A stretch of 64,000 nucleotides of DNA, from contig CAKKPP010000025.1 in NCBI GenBank assembly GCA_919901745.1, positions 55,371 through 119,370 of the forward strand, in the 5' to 3' direction. This document shows positions 32,274 through 41,127 of the stretch, in pieces. The stretch is from Chloroflexota bacterium (lineage in GTDB: Bacteria > Chloroflexota > Limnocylindria > Limnocylindrales > CSP1-4). The notes beneath the pieces are model-generated. The model was given only the letters and a program-made list of their open reading frames with translations, had not been told where the DNA came from and searched no databases. The translations under genes and the position numbers were made by a program. Each line of letters opens with the position of its first letter. The first letter of the stretch is position 1.

Positions 32274-32755
32274 GAGACCGCGTCCAGATATCGAGCGAGG
32301 CCCGGCGTCCCGGCGCAGAGGCGGATCTGACGAGGTTGATCGCCCTCCCCATCGATGACCACATCGAGTCGCCCGATCGGGAGGGCCGCGGCCATTCGGT
32401 CGGGCCACTCGACGAGGGTCACGCCGGCTGCCTGGCGGTCATCGATCAGGCCCCCGGCGAACGCATCGGTCGCGTCAGCCAGCCGATACAGGTCCAGGTG
32501 GAACAGCGGCAATCGGCCTTCGTACTCCGACATCAGGACGAACGTCGGCGAGTTGATCGTATCGGTCACACCCAGCCCGGCACCGAATCCCTTGGCGAAG
32601 ACGGTCTTGCCGGCACCGAGGTCGCCCCACAGGCAGATCAGGTCGCCCGGCTGCGCGGACGCGGCGAGGTCGGCCGCCAGGGCGATCGTCGTCGCCGGGT
32701 CCGCGCTCACAAGGGTCCGTTCGCGAGCGGACCACGGCTCGGCATCGTCGTTCAT
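32270..32755 (-). CDS. tsaE: tRNA threonylcarbamoyladenosine biosynthesis ATPase TsaE
   Basis: TsaE is the P-loop ATPase that turns over the TsaB-TsaD complex in t6A synthesis. The 161-residue protein has the Walker A GDLGAGKTVFAKG near residue 44, INSPTFVLMSEYEG and the conserved LFHLDLYRL, followed by VEWPDR. Normal length. It opens the t6A group and its start overlaps the stop of the upstream unknown gene. Confidence 0.96.
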   Translation of the reverse strand: MNDDAEPWSARERTLVSADPATTIALAADLAASAQPGDLICLWGDLGAGKTVFAKGFGAGLGVTDTINSPTFVLMSEYEGRLPLFHLDLYRLADATDAFAGGLIDDRQAAGVTLVEWPDRMAAALPIGRLDVVIDGEGDQPRQIRLCAGTPGLARYLDAVS

Positions 32756-33795
32756 TGAAATCGCTCGAGATCGGCAAGAGCGACGGTCAGGGTCGTGCCG
32801 TCGGCAAGCGCGACGCGACCGGCCTCGAGATGGACGCCCGCGGCAAAGCGCCGGACGCCCGCGAGGCCGAGCCAGCGGCCTTCGATCCCGGCGTGAGGAC
32901 CGCTCCGGATCCGCACGAGCTCGGGCGAGGGCGTCGGGAGCGCGACCTCGGGATCGTCGATCACCAGCGTCGGCGGGTCGATCAGCATGCCGACCTCGCG
33001 ACCGGCGAGGGCCCGCAGGACGTCCATCAGCGGGGTGGCAATCGGGCGCCGAAGGGAGCCGTCCAGCACGAGCACGCCAAATGGTTCGATCCGATGCCGG
33101 GCGGCCGCCTGGCGCTCGTCGGACGCGAGGACATCGCGGCGCTCCTTGCTGGCAAGGCTGCCGACGACAATCCCGCGAACACCCATCGCCCGGGCCCGCG
33201 TGAGGACCTCGGCGTCGACGCGAGCCCCGACAACGAGGACGGTCCCGCGGCGGCCGACGTCCATCGCGCCCGCCCGCAACTCGCCCCCCGCCGGCGCGGC
33301 GATCTCCAGCCGACCGCGCACCGGGGAACCGAGGGCCTCGGTCCCGGGCAGGCCGCGGGCCGGTACCGTGATCCTGATGCCCACACCCGGCCGAACGTCC
33401 CGAACGATCCCGGACACAGGCGCCTCGACGCGATCCACCAGATCGCCGGCCGCCACTCGCCAGCGGCCCGCAACCTCGTACAACAGCTCGGCCGATCCAA
33501 CGTCGCCATCCGGCCGCCCTTCGCCCACCAGCGACGACCAGCGATCTCCCGGCCGGGCATCGGGGCCGGGAGCCGCGGGATCGGCTCGCGCCACCTCGCG
33601 GGTTTCGCCGTCGCGGAGCGCATCGGCGAGGGCGGCGCCGACACTGAACGCCTCGCCGGCCGTCACGAGCGGCCGATCACCCGGCCGGAGGCGAAGGAAG
33701 CCGTCAATCGGCGCTGCGATGACCGTGCGCACAGGCACAAGTTCCAGCCCGGGCGCTAACCCCGGCGCCGGGCGGACGCCGGCTTCGATGATCAT
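32752..33795 (-). CDS. Unknown protein coupled to the MutL-like gene; lipoyl-like hairpin and Rossmann-like centre
   Basis: The 347-residue protein has no signal peptide or membrane segment. Residues about 30-55 and about 125-160 look like beta-hairpins of a barrel-sandwich (biotinyl/lipoyl-like) fold, the second with VEAPVSGIVRDVRPG. The centre (about 185-285) alternates beta/alpha with TVLVVGAR and GIVVGSLASKERRDVL. The C-terminal 60 residues (KOW/SH3-like) are beta-rich. I do not recognise the family. The ATG at 33795 overlaps the stop of the MutL-like gene and the tail overlaps the tsaE start, so it is translated with both. The close coupling suggests a partner of the MutL-like protein, perhaps as a scaffold; no enzyme motif is visible. 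Confidence 0.7.
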   Translation of the reverse strand: MIIEAGVRPAPGLAPGLELVPVRTVIAAPIDGFLRLRPGDRPLVTAGEAFSVGAALADALRDGETREVARADPAAPGPDARPGDRWSSLVGEGRPDGDVGSAELLYEVAGRWRVAAGDLVDRVEAPVSGIVRDVRPGVGIRITVPARGLPGTEALGSPVRGRLEIAAPAGGELRAGAMDVGRRGTVLVVGARVDAEVLTRARAMGVRGIVVGSLASKERRDVLASDERQAAARHRIEPFGVLVLDGSLRRPIATPLMDVLRALAGREVGMLIDPPTLVIDDPEVALPTPSPELVRIRSGPHAGIEGRWLGLAGVRRFAAGVHLEAGRVALADGTTLTVALADLERFQ

Positions 33796-35423
33796 GGTCC
33801 GCCGCCCAGCCAGGCCGGCTCCTGCCACAGCGGATCCTGCCAGCCGGCGAGCAGCTCGCGCCGCAGGTCCTGCCGATCCGGCAGGCGGAGCGGGATGTCG
33901 CGCAGGTCGACGAGGAGCCCGCCCAGTCCCCCCGCGAGCTCGACCTGGAACCGGCGGCCGCTGGCACCCAGCACGACCGGGCCGCGGAACTCGAAATCGG
34001 CCGTGGCGACGATCCCCGGCGGAAGGTCCACGAATGCCAGCCCGCCCGGCACGAGCTCCACCCGGGCCGGCCGGTCGGAGCCGCTGACGACAACCGAGCC
34101 CGCCGGGAGGCCGGTCCGCAGTCCGCCGGGGATCACCACACTCCCGAGTGGCGCGAGCATGTCGTCGACCAGGTCCGCGATCAGGGCCTGCGCTTCGGCG
34201 CGATCGGCAATCGTGCCGATGGCACCCAGGATTCGGGCGTGGTCATGGGCGACCTGGACGGCCGCCGGTCGGCGTACCACGTCGGCGACGGCCAAAGCGA
34301 TGATCGGGGCCGGCGCGACGGCCCACGCTCCACCGGCAACCACGATGAGGTCCGGCGACGGTCGCGCCGACAGGTCCGGCGTGAGCTCGATCAGATGGGC
34401 CAGGGCGGCATGCAACGCGGCCATGCGCAGGCGAGCGCCGTCTCCTGCGGCGTCGGCCCATGGATGCGCTCGGAGCTCGTGAAGGCGGTCCCGCAGGCGA
34501 TGCCGGTCCACGTGCTCGGTCGACCAGGTGGCAACGCGATCGATGGTTTCCTCGTCGATCCGTGCCGGGACGAGCGCGGCGCCGGCCGAGGTGATCGCCG
34601 CGAGATCGTATGGCCGGCCTGCCGCCGGCACACTCGCGGCTGCGCGGAGGCCCCCGGACATCCCGACCTCGAGCAGTTCGACGCGTCGATCGAGGACGCT
34701 CGCAAGCAGCTCCGTCGAGCGGGCGAGGCCCCATCGAGCGTCATCATCGCGGCGACCCACCCCAACGAGGATCTCGCGGAGGTGCTCTCCCGGCGGCGTG
34801 CCGCTGCGAGCATCGGGTGCCGGGAGCACGTCGACTCGATCCGGCGATGTCCCGCGGATCACCGATTCGTGGTTGGCCATCGCGCCGGCCAGGACAATCG
34901 GAAGGTCGGGCCGGCGGGTCGCCACGGCAGCGATCAATGCGCTGAGATCGGCCAGACCGCCGCGCTCGTCGGCGCCGGCCCGCTGATCGGCTCCAGCCAG
35001 GACCGCGCTCACGGCGGGATCGAGGAGACGGGCGGCCACGCTGCGCGGGTCATCCTGTTCGATCGTCGCACCGACCTGGTTCCAACCGCTTCTGGCGACG
35101 ACGCTGGCCAATGCCGCGTGTCCGCGCACGGTCGCGGTCAACACGGCGATCGTGCGGGGCGGTCGACTGACCGCCTCGAGCCGAACCCCGGACGTGATCG
35201 GGTCCGCCGGGAACCGGAGGTTGGACAGGAGGTCCGGATCGGCAGACCGGAGGGTCGCCACGAGGTGCTCGAGGACGGCGTCGACCGGGATCGAGGCGGG
35301 TGCGGCAATCGACGCGAGCAATCGTCGCCGGTCGTCGACCCGTGCGACCAGGGCGGCGGCCGTCGTGGCGCTGCCACGGTCCACGATGAACAGCGGGTGC
35401 GGGTCCCGAATCACGGGCTTCAT
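33792..35423 (-). CDS. MutL-family (glutamate-mutase-associated) actin-fold protein
   Basis: The 543-residue product resembles the MutL family named after a gene near glutamate mutase, an actin/HSP70-like fold of unproven function. It starts PLFIVDRGSATTAAAL (phosphate-1 loop, Asp15) and has a central VELLEVGMSGGLRAA in place of the usual GGATTD-type phosphate-2 motif. A C-terminal LIVVAGGAWAVAPAP corresponds to the adenosine loop. The altered phosphate-2 loop suggests reduced or no ATP hydrolysis. No glutamate mutase subunits are seen here. The ATG at 35423 follows 45 bases after the 96-residue gene. Function unknown; likely works with the next gene. Confidence 0.75.
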   Translation of the reverse strand: MKPVIRDPHPLFIVDRGSATTAAALVARVDDRRRLLASIAAPASIPVDAVLEHLVATLRSADPDLLSNLRFPADPITSGVRLEAVSRPPRTIAVLTATVRGHAALASVVARSGWNQVGATIEQDDPRSVAARLLDPAVSAVLAGADQRAGADERGGLADLSALIAAVATRRPDLPIVLAGAMANHESVIRGTSPDRVDVLPAPDARSGTPPGEHLREILVGVGRRDDDARWGLARSTELLASVLDRRVELLEVGMSGGLRAAASVPAAGRPYDLAAITSAGAALVPARIDEETIDRVATWSTEHVDRHRLRDRLHELRAHPWADAAGDGARLRMAALHAALAHLIELTPDLSARPSPDLIVVAGGAWAVAPAPIIALAVADVVRRPAAVQVAHDHARILGAIGTIADRAEAQALIADLVDDMLAPLGSVVIPGGLRTGLPAGSVVVSGSDRPARVELVPGGLAFVDLPPGIVATADFEFRGPVVLGASGRRFQVELAGGLGGLLVDLRDIPLRLPDRQDLRRELLAGWQDPLWQEPAWLGGGP

Positions 35424-35468
35424 GCTACCCGGCCGCGGCGATCGGACGCCTGCGCCGGGCACGATTGA

Positions 35469-35759
35469 TCAGGCGTCCCAGGACGCCTCCTCGTAGAGTT
35501 CCTCGAGTCGCTCGATCAGCTGCTCGATCCCGGCATCGTCGGCCAGGATCGCCGAGGCCCCGGCCAGGCCGCCCCCAAACAGCGAGCGCAGGACCGGATC
35601 GAAGAACAGCATCGCGTCCGAGCCGAGCGGCCGATAGGGTCGACTGGCGTGCAGGAAGCTCACCGCGGACGCCGTGAGGCCGCGCAGTTGGATCTCGCGC
35701 GCGACCTCTTCGACCAGCGCGTCGCGCAGCTCGTCGCCGGGCTCCATGGGCAGCATCAC
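35469..35759 (-). CDS. 96-residue protein of unknown function
   Basis: A small soluble, mostly helical, acidic protein with LRDALVEEVAREIQLRG, then FLHASRPYRPLGSDAMLFFDP, and a C-terminal coiled-coil-like acidic stretch (LIERLEELYEEASWDA). I recognise no family. The start overlaps the stop of the macro-domain gene (ATGA), so it is produced with it. Two methionines precede (MMLPM), so the start may vary by one or four codons. Confidence 0.65.
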   Translation of the reverse strand: MMLPMEPGDELRDALVEEVAREIQLRGLTASAVSFLHASRPYRPLGSDAMLFFDPVLRSLFGGGLAGASAILADDAGIEQLIERLEELYEEASWDA

Positions 35760-36331
35760 GAGCCGGATCCCGGTGCCGATGGCGTCGTCGACATGGCCGC
35801 GCGCGCGCCCGCCGGCTCCGGCTCGGCTGCGGATTCGGTGAGGGCCACCTGGAACGCGCGATAGGCGGCCGCTCCGCGCAGCGCAAAGATCACGTCCTGA
35901 AGGCTGGGCGAGCGCGTCAACTCGTCGCGGACGGCACGGACGGTGATCCGCGCGGCCTCCTCGAGCGGGAAGCCTCCGACCCCGGTCCCGAGCGCCGGAA
36001 AGGCGATCCCGGTTGCTTCCAGTTCCCGGGCGCGGGCCATGGCGCTGCGGACTGCCGCCTCGATGGTCGGGCCGCTGGTCCGTCGGTCCCGGTCGAGCGA
36101 GACGGCGTGGATCACGGCCCGGGCTGCGAGTCGACCTGCCCCGGTGACGATCGCGGAGCCGAGCTCGACCGGCCCCTGCCGGACGGCCGCGAACTCGATC
36201 TCGTCACCGCCGGCTCGTTTGATCGCGCCCGCGACGCCGGTCGCCATCCACAGGCTGGGGTTGGCGGCGGTCACGATCGCGTCGACCTCCAGGTCGCAGA
36301 TGTCGCCGTTCCAGAGTTCAATGCGCGCCAC
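35756..36331 (-). CDS. Macro-domain (ADP-ribose binding) protein
   Basis: Macro domains bind or hydrolyse ADP-ribose derivatives. The 191-residue protein starts VARIELWNGDICDLEVDAIV and follows with TAANPSLWMATGVAGAIKRAGG, the adenine/ribose loop, and later FPALGTGVGGFPLEEAA, the second phosphate loop. The catalytic-loop Asn (AAN) is kept, so hydrolase activity is possible. A short Ala/Ser/Pro-rich tail ends the protein. The GTG at 36331 is set by the domain start and lies 61 bases inside the end of alr, so the two genes overlap substantially. Confidence 0.87.
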   Translation of the reverse strand: MARIELWNGDICDLEVDAIVTAANPSLWMATGVAGAIKRAGGDEIEFAAVRQGPVELGSAIVTGAGRLAARAVIHAVSLDRDRRTSGPTIEAAVRSAMARARELEATGIAFPALGTGVGGFPLEEAARITVRAVRDELTRSPSLQDVIFALRGAAAYRAFQVALTESAAEPEPAGARAAMSTTPSAPGSGS

Positions 36332-37572
36332 AAACGGTCCCCGCTTGCGAGGCTGCGCACTTCCACGGCCTCGGAGGCCGCATGGTACACCCGGGGAAGC
36401 CGCCGGGCCATGGCCGTCACCACCTCCCACGTATTCGTGGTGCGGCGCTGCGCCACGTCGAGGACGGAGATCCGCTCGGCGCCCTGACGGCCGATCAGGA
36501 CGAACTCGTCGTCCTCGTCGACTGGGCGACCCGGAACATCGGTGACGTCGACCGTGATCCCGTCCATCGAGACATTGCCGACGATCGGGGCGCGCCGGCC
36601 GCGCACGAGGGCCTCGGCCCGGTTCGAGAGGGCCCGGGACCAGCCATCGCCGTAGCCGAGGGGCAGGGTTGCGATCCGGCTCGGTCGGATCGTCACGAAG
36701 GTGGGTCCATACCCGATCCCCGACCCCGACGGCAGATCCACCACCCGGACGGGCCGTGCATGCAGCGAGAGGACCGGCCGAAGGCCGGCGGCCGCGGCAC
36801 GGTCCTCCGGACTCGGGCCCAGCTCCTCGGGGACGATGCCGTAGATCGACAGGCCGGGCCTGACCGCGTCGTGGGCAACCACCATGCCCGACAGCAACAT
36901 TCCACTCGCGGCCACGTGGCGCCGAGGCAGCGGGATGCCGGCCGCGCTGAGGCGATCGGCGGCGGCAGCGAACCGTTTCATCTGCAGCCCCGTCCGCCGC
37001 GGATCCTCGGCCGCCTGGAGGTGGGTCCAGAGCCCGCCAAGGCGAACACCGCGTGTCGCCCGGATGGCCGCCGCGGCCGTTGCAGCGTCGTCGCCCACGA
37101 CACCCCCGCGGCCGAGTCCGGTGTCAACCTCGAGATGCACCACCAGGGCCCGCCTGCCGCGCGCGGCCCGCGCTGCGGCGGCCTCGAGGACCTGCTCCAG
37201 GCCACGCCCACCACCGGTCGAGATCGCGATCCGCGCCTGGGCCGCGGCCGCGACGTACGCCGCCGGAACCGGGTACAACACGAGAATCGGGAGGCGGACG
37301 CCGCCCCGCCGGAGCTCGATCGCCTCGTCGACCGCAGCGACGCACAGTCCGTCGGCCCCGGCATCCTCGAGCCGGCGCGCGACGGGGACGGCGCCGTGTC
37401 CATAGGCGTCGGCCTTGACCACTGGCTCCACGCGAACGCCCGGCCCCGCGAGACGGCGCACCGCCGCGAGATTGCCCGCGAGTGCGTCGACGTCGATCTC
37501 GAGCCAGGCAAGTCGCGGCAACGGCGGGAATCCGGCGTCGGCCAGGCGGACCTCGATCGCTCGTCGCTCCAT
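36271..37572 (-). CDS. alr: Alanine racemase
   Basis: Alr makes D-alanine for peptidoglycan using PLP (EC 5.1.1.1). The 433-residue protein has the PLP lysine in VVKADAYGHG near residue 50, LGRGGV and HLQAAEDP, and near the C-terminus LPLGYGDGWSRAL with NVSMDGITVDVTD. It is about 50-60 residues longer than usual, the extra part being a C-terminal extension after RLPRVYH. This extension is the part that overlaps the macro-domain gene. The start ATG 37572 lies seven bases after nnrD. Its linkage to glmS/glmM fits envelope synthesis. Confidence 0.93.
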   Translation of the reverse strand: MERRAIEVRLADAGFPPLPRLAWLEIDVDALAGNLAAVRRLAGPGVRVEPVVKADAYGHGAVPVARRLEDAGADGLCVAAVDEAIELRRGGVRLPILVLYPVPAAYVAAAAQARIAISTGGGRGLEQVLEAAAARAARGRRALVVHLEVDTGLGRGGVVGDDAATAAAAIRATRGVRLGGLWTHLQAAEDPRRTGLQMKRFAAAADRLSAAGIPLPRRHVAASGMLLSGMVVAHDAVRPGLSIYGIVPEELGPSPEDRAAAAGLRPVLSLHARPVRVVDLPSGSGIGYGPTFVTIRPSRIATLPLGYGDGWSRALSNRAEALVRGRRAPIVGNVSMDGITVDVTDVPGRPVDEDDEFVLIGRQGAERISVLDVAQRRTTNTWEVVTAMARRLPRVYHAASEAVEVRSLASGDRLWRALNSGTATSATWRSTRS

Positions 37573-37579
37573 GCCTCGA

Positions 37580-38689
37580 TCAGGATCGGGGGTTCGCGTC
37601 CGGCACCGAGCGCCGGGCACCAAACCCCACGGGCACGCCTTCGGCCCGCTTCGCCACCGCGACAAGACGCCGGCGAGCAAGGGCAACCGCGTCGGGCAGA
37701 TCCGACGCCAGGAGCCCGGCGTCGCCGAACCGCTCACGTACCGCCTCACCGGCGAGACCGTGCAGCTGAACACCGAGCCGGGCTGCGTCGAATGGTCGGA
37801 GGCCCTGGGCCAGCAAGGCGCCGATGACGCCGGCGAGAACGTCACCCGTCCCGCCCGTCGCCAGCGCGGGGTTCTCGAATTCGGCGATCGCTGCTGGCTG
37901 ATCCGGCGCGGCAACGACCGTTCTGGCCCCCTTGAGAACGACGACCTGGCCCCATCGCCTGGCGGCGTCGAGAGCCGCAGCGACGCGCGCGGTGTCGTCG
38001 TCGGACAGGTCACCGTCGTCGACCGGGTCACCGCCGCCCCCGGCGCGGAGTCGGGAGAACTCGCCCGGATGCGGGGTCAGGACGCACGGCCGCCGGACCG
38101 ACTCCCACCAGCGATCGCTCGAGGCCAGCGAGCGGAGGGCCTCGGCATCGAGCACGGCGGGTGCTGGTTCGTGGTCCGCCGGCGCGGCGGCGGGGCTCGC
38201 CGGCCCGTCGACGGCGTCGCCGGCCATCCCGACGAGGGCGCGGACCAGCTCGGCGGTGGCCAGGCCGGGTCGAAGTCCTGGCCCGATCACGAGGGCGTCG
38301 TGTTCGTGATCGAGGATGCGCGACAGCGCCGCCCCGGGATCGACGGCAGCGCCGTCGCCCTCGGGCAGGGCCATGGTCGTGGCCTCGACGACCTTGGCGG
38401 CAAACAGCGGCTGGAGCGACTCGGGCACGGCCAGCGTCACGAGGCCGGCACCGGCACGACCCGCACCGCGGCACACGAGCAGCGCGGCGCCCGCGTAGTC
38501 GAGCGAGCCGGCGACCACCAGCAGCTTCCCGAAGGTGCCCTTGTGGCCGCGGATGGGCCGCCGCGGCAGGAGCGATGCGGCGAGCTCGTCGTCCATCCGG
38601 GTCGCGCCGGCAACATCGGCGCGACTGATCTGTCCGCGGCCGAAGCCGACTTCGGCGCGCTCAACCATCGGCGTGTTGCTCGACGCCAT
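37580..38689 (-). CDS. nnrD: ADP-dependent (S)-NAD(P)H-hydrate dehydratase
   Basis: The enzyme repairs hydrated NAD(P)H (EC 4.2.1.136). The 369-residue protein has the YjeF C-terminal/ribokinase-like fold: GHKGTFGKLLVVAGSLDYAGA near residue 40, DALVIGPGL, VLTPHPGEFSRLR, VVLKGARTVVA and the motif ALATGGTGDVLAGVIGALL. It lacks the NnrE epimerase half of the fused bacterial forms. ATG 38689 overlaps the acpS end by 29 bases; an internal ATG (38668) would reduce the overlap. Confidence 0.9.
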   Translation of the reverse strand: MASSNTPMVERAEVGFGRGQISRADVAGATRMDDELAASLLPRRPIRGHKGTFGKLLVVAGSLDYAGAALLVCRGAGRAGAGLVTLAVPESLQPLFAAKVVEATTMALPEGDGAAVDPGAALSRILDHEHDALVIGPGLRPGLATAELVRALVGMAGDAVDGPASPAAAPADHEPAPAVLDAEALRSLASSDRWWESVRRPCVLTPHPGEFSRLRAGGGGDPVDDGDLSDDDTARVAAALDAARRWGQVVVLKGARTVVAAPDQPAAIAEFENPALATGGTGDVLAGVIGALLAQGLRPFDAARLGVQLHGLAGEAVRERFGDAGLLASDLPDAVALARRRLVAVAKRAEGVPVGFGARRSVPDANPRS

Positions 38690-39290
38690 CGACAGACCCT
38701 GCGGCCGTGGCCGACTCGGCGGCCGTGTCCGACTCGGCGGCCGTGTCCGACCCGGCCAGCGTGCGCATCCGCTCGATGCGCGCCAGCACGCGCCGTTCGC
38801 GATCATCGAGGCGCTCCTCGATATCGAGCGGGAACACGTACCGCCCACCCGCCGTCCGGATCCCGAACGCGATGGCAACCGCGTAGTCCGCCTCGTGGCT
38901 GATGGAGACGGCGATCCGTTCCATGCCGAGCTGTTCGGCGCGATCCGCCGCCCGACCGTGCAGCCGGACCGCCGGCTGGCCGGTCGGCATCCGCTCGATC
39001 TCGATCTCGCGCCAACCAATCCCGCGAACCCCGAGCCCGAGCACTTTGCTCACCGCCTCCTTGGCCGCCCACCGCCCGGCCATCGTCTCGGGGCGATCGC
39101 GGACGTAGCGCTGCTCCAGCGGGGTGAGCACCCGGCGACTGAAGCGGGTCCCGAACCGCCTCAGCGTCTCGCGGATTCGATCGACCTTGATGATGTCGAT
39201 CCCCAGTTCGGTGGTGCCGGCAGGGGCGGTCGCGGCGTGGTCCGAGGCGGGTGCGACCACGGTCTCATCAGCCTCCTGCCGCCCGGCCAC
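38661..39290 (-). CDS. acpS: Holo-[acyl-carrier-protein] synthase with extended termini
   Basis: AcpS attaches 4'-phosphopantetheine from CoA to ACP (EC 2.7.8.7). The core spans about residues 28-150, with LGIDIIKVDRI and MAGRWAAKEAVSKVLGLG and SISHEADYAVAIAFG. At 209 residues the protein is much longer than the usual 120-130, because of an N-terminal Glu/Ala-rich part and a C-terminal tail coded by an 18-bp repeat (next entry). A start at an internal GTG near residue 10, after AGGAGG, is plausible and would shorten the N-terminus. It lies just after glmS. Confidence 0.85.
   Translation of the reverse strand: MAGRQEADETVVAPASDHAATAPAGTTELGIDIIKVDRIRETLRRFGTRFSRRVLTPLEQRYVRDRPETMAGRWAAKEAVSKVLGLGVRGIGWREIEIERMPTGQPAVRLHGRAADRAEQLGMERIAVSISHEADYAVAIAFGIRTAGGRYVFPLDIEERLDDRERRVLARIERMRTLAGSDTAAESDTAAESATAAGSVDGVEQHADG
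38704..38757. repeat. Three 18-bp tandem units in the acpS tail
   Basis: Units of 18 bases at 38704-38721, 38722-38739 and 38740-38757 differ by one to two bases (shared core GCCGTGNCCGACYCGGC). In acpS they encode six-residue (TAAESD-like) units. The number of units is a multiple of three bases and keeps the frame, so length could vary without loss of function. Confidence 0.8.
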
Positions 39291-39294
39291 GTCC

Positions 39295-41127
39295 CTACTC
39301 GACCGTGACCGACTTGGCCAGGTTGCGCGGCTGATCCACGTCGGTGCCGCGCGCGACTGCCACGTGGTACGCCAGCAGCTGGAGCGGAATCACGGCGAGG
39401 ATCGGCGACAGGAGTTCATGCGTGTCGGGGACCCAGAACACGTCGTCAACGAGTCGTTCGATCTGCCGGTCGCCCTCGGTCGCAACGGCGATGACCCGCG
39501 CGTCGCGGGCGCGGCCCTCCATGACGTTGCTGATCAGCTTGTCGTACACCGTCGAGCGAGTCGCAACCGCGACGAGCGGACACTCGGCGTCGAGCAGCGA
39601 GATGGGACCGTGCTTCAACTCGCCGGCCGCATAGCCCTCGGCGTGGACGTAGCTGACCTCCTTGAGTTTGAGGGCTCCCTCCAGGGCCGCCGGGAGTGTC
39701 GCGCCGCGACCCACGAACATGAACCCGCGCGAGTTGACGTACCGCCGGGCCACGTCCGGCGCGATCGGCGCGGCCAGGGTCAACGCTCGCTCTGCGGCGT
39801 CCGGCAGCTCACGCAGGGCCGCCACGAGCGCGCGTTCGTCGGCCTCGGCGAGCGTGCCGCGTCGAGCGGCGATCGCCGCCGCCAGCACGATCAGGGTCGC
39901 CACCTGCGTCACGAACGTCTTCGACGCGGCCACCGCGATCTCGGGGCCGGCCTGCAGGTAGAGGACCGCCGCCGCTTCGCGGGTGATTGCCGATCCCACC
40001 GTGTTCGTGACCGCGACGATCGGGCAGCCGTGGGAACGAGCGAGCCGGGTCGGGGCGATGGTGTCCGCGGTCTCGCCGGACTGGGTGACCGCGATCACCA
40101 GCGTTCGGGCATCGAGCGGCGGTGGGCTGTAGCGGAACTCGGAGCCGACGGTCGCCCGGGCCGGCAGACCGGTCCACGTCTGAATGGCCGATGCGGCCGC
40201 CATGGCCGCGTAGTACGCGCTCCCGCACGCGACGAGCTCGAACCGTTGGATCTCGCCCAGGATGTCGGCGATCGGTTCGAGCTCCTCGACGACGATCCGC
40301 CCGTCGCGCGTCAGCCGGCCGGCAATGGCCTGGCGCAGGGCGAGCGGCTGCTCATGGATCTCCTTGAGCATGAAGTGGTCGTAGCCGCCCTTCTCCGCCG
40401 CCTCGGCCGTCCAGGTGATCGTGTGGACGGCTCGATCGATCGTGGCGCCGGCGAGATCGGTCAGGGTCACACCGCCGGGCCGGATGTCGGCGACGTCACC
40501 CTCCTCGAGGAAGATCACCTGGTCGGTATGGGCCAGGATCGCTGCGACGTCGGATGCGAGGAAGTTCTCTCCGGTGCCGAGTCCAACGACCAGTGGGACG
40601 TCGTGCCGCCCACCCACCAGCCGAGTCGGCTCGTCCCGGTGCATCACGACGAGGGCGTAGGCCCCGTGCACCTGGGCGAGCGCGGCACGGGTGGCCACCG
40701 CGATGTCACCCTCGTACGCTTCCTCGATCAGGTGGGCAATGGCCTCCGTGTCGGTGTCGGAGGCCAGGCGATGGCCCCGCGCAGCGAGGCCATCACGCAG
40801 CTCCTGGAAGTTCTCGATGATCCCGTTGTGAATGACCGTGATCCGGCCCGTGCAGTCGACGTGCGGGTGCGCATTGAGATCGTTGGGTCGGCCATGCGTC
40901 GCCCAGCGCGTATGCGCAAGGCCGATGGCCGCGTGCGGCGTGCGGTCGGCGATCGCCGTCTGGAGGTTGCTCAGCTTGCCGGCGCGCTTCTCGACGAACA
41001 ACTCGCCGGCGTCGTCGACGAGGGCGATCCCCGCCGAGTCGTAGCCGCGATATTCGAGCCGCTTGAGGCCCTCGATGAGGATCGGCCCCGCGGATCGAGG
41101 CCCTGTATAGCCGACGATTCCGCACAT
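39295..41127 (-). CDS. glmS: Glutamine--fructose-6-phosphate aminotransferase
   Basis: GlmS makes glucosamine-6-phosphate from fructose-6-phosphate and glutamine (EC 2.6.1.16). The 610-residue protein starts with the catalytic Cys2 after Met (MCGIVGYTG), so the ATG at 41127 is correct. It has the N-terminal amidotransferase domain (HTRWATHG, GIIENFQELR) and two SIS domains (VACGSAYYAA, TQSGETADT and the C-terminal EGYAAGELKHGPI). The ATG is preceded by GGAGGACC. I saw no glmS ribozyme upstream; the 69-base spacer to glmM has no obvious one. Confidence 0.97.
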   Translation of the reverse strand: MCGIVGYTGPRSAGPILIEGLKRLEYRGYDSAGIALVDDAGELFVEKRAGKLSNLQTAIADRTPHAAIGLAHTRWATHGRPNDLNAHPHVDCTGRITVIHNGIIENFQELRDGLAARGHRLASDTDTEAIAHLIEEAYEGDIAVATRAALAQVHGAYALVVMHRDEPTRLVGGRHDVPLVVGLGTGENFLASDVAAILAHTDQVIFLEEGDVADIRPGGVTLTDLAGATIDRAVHTITWTAEAAEKGGYDHFMLKEIHEQPLALRQAIAGRLTRDGRIVVEELEPIADILGEIQRFELVACGSAYYAAMAAASAIQTWTGLPARATVGSEFRYSPPPLDARTLVIAVTQSGETADTIAPTRLARSHGCPIVAVTNTVGSAITREAAAVLYLQAGPEIAVAASKTFVTQVATLIVLAAAIAARRGTLAEADERALVAALRELPDAAERALTLAAPIAPDVARRYVNSRGFMFVGRGATLPAALEGALKLKEVSYVHAEGYAAGELKHGPISLLDAECPLVAVATRSTVYDKLISNVMEGRARDARVIAVATEGDRQIERLVDDVFWVPDTHELLSPILAVIPLQLLAYHVAVARGTDVDQPRNLAKSVTVE

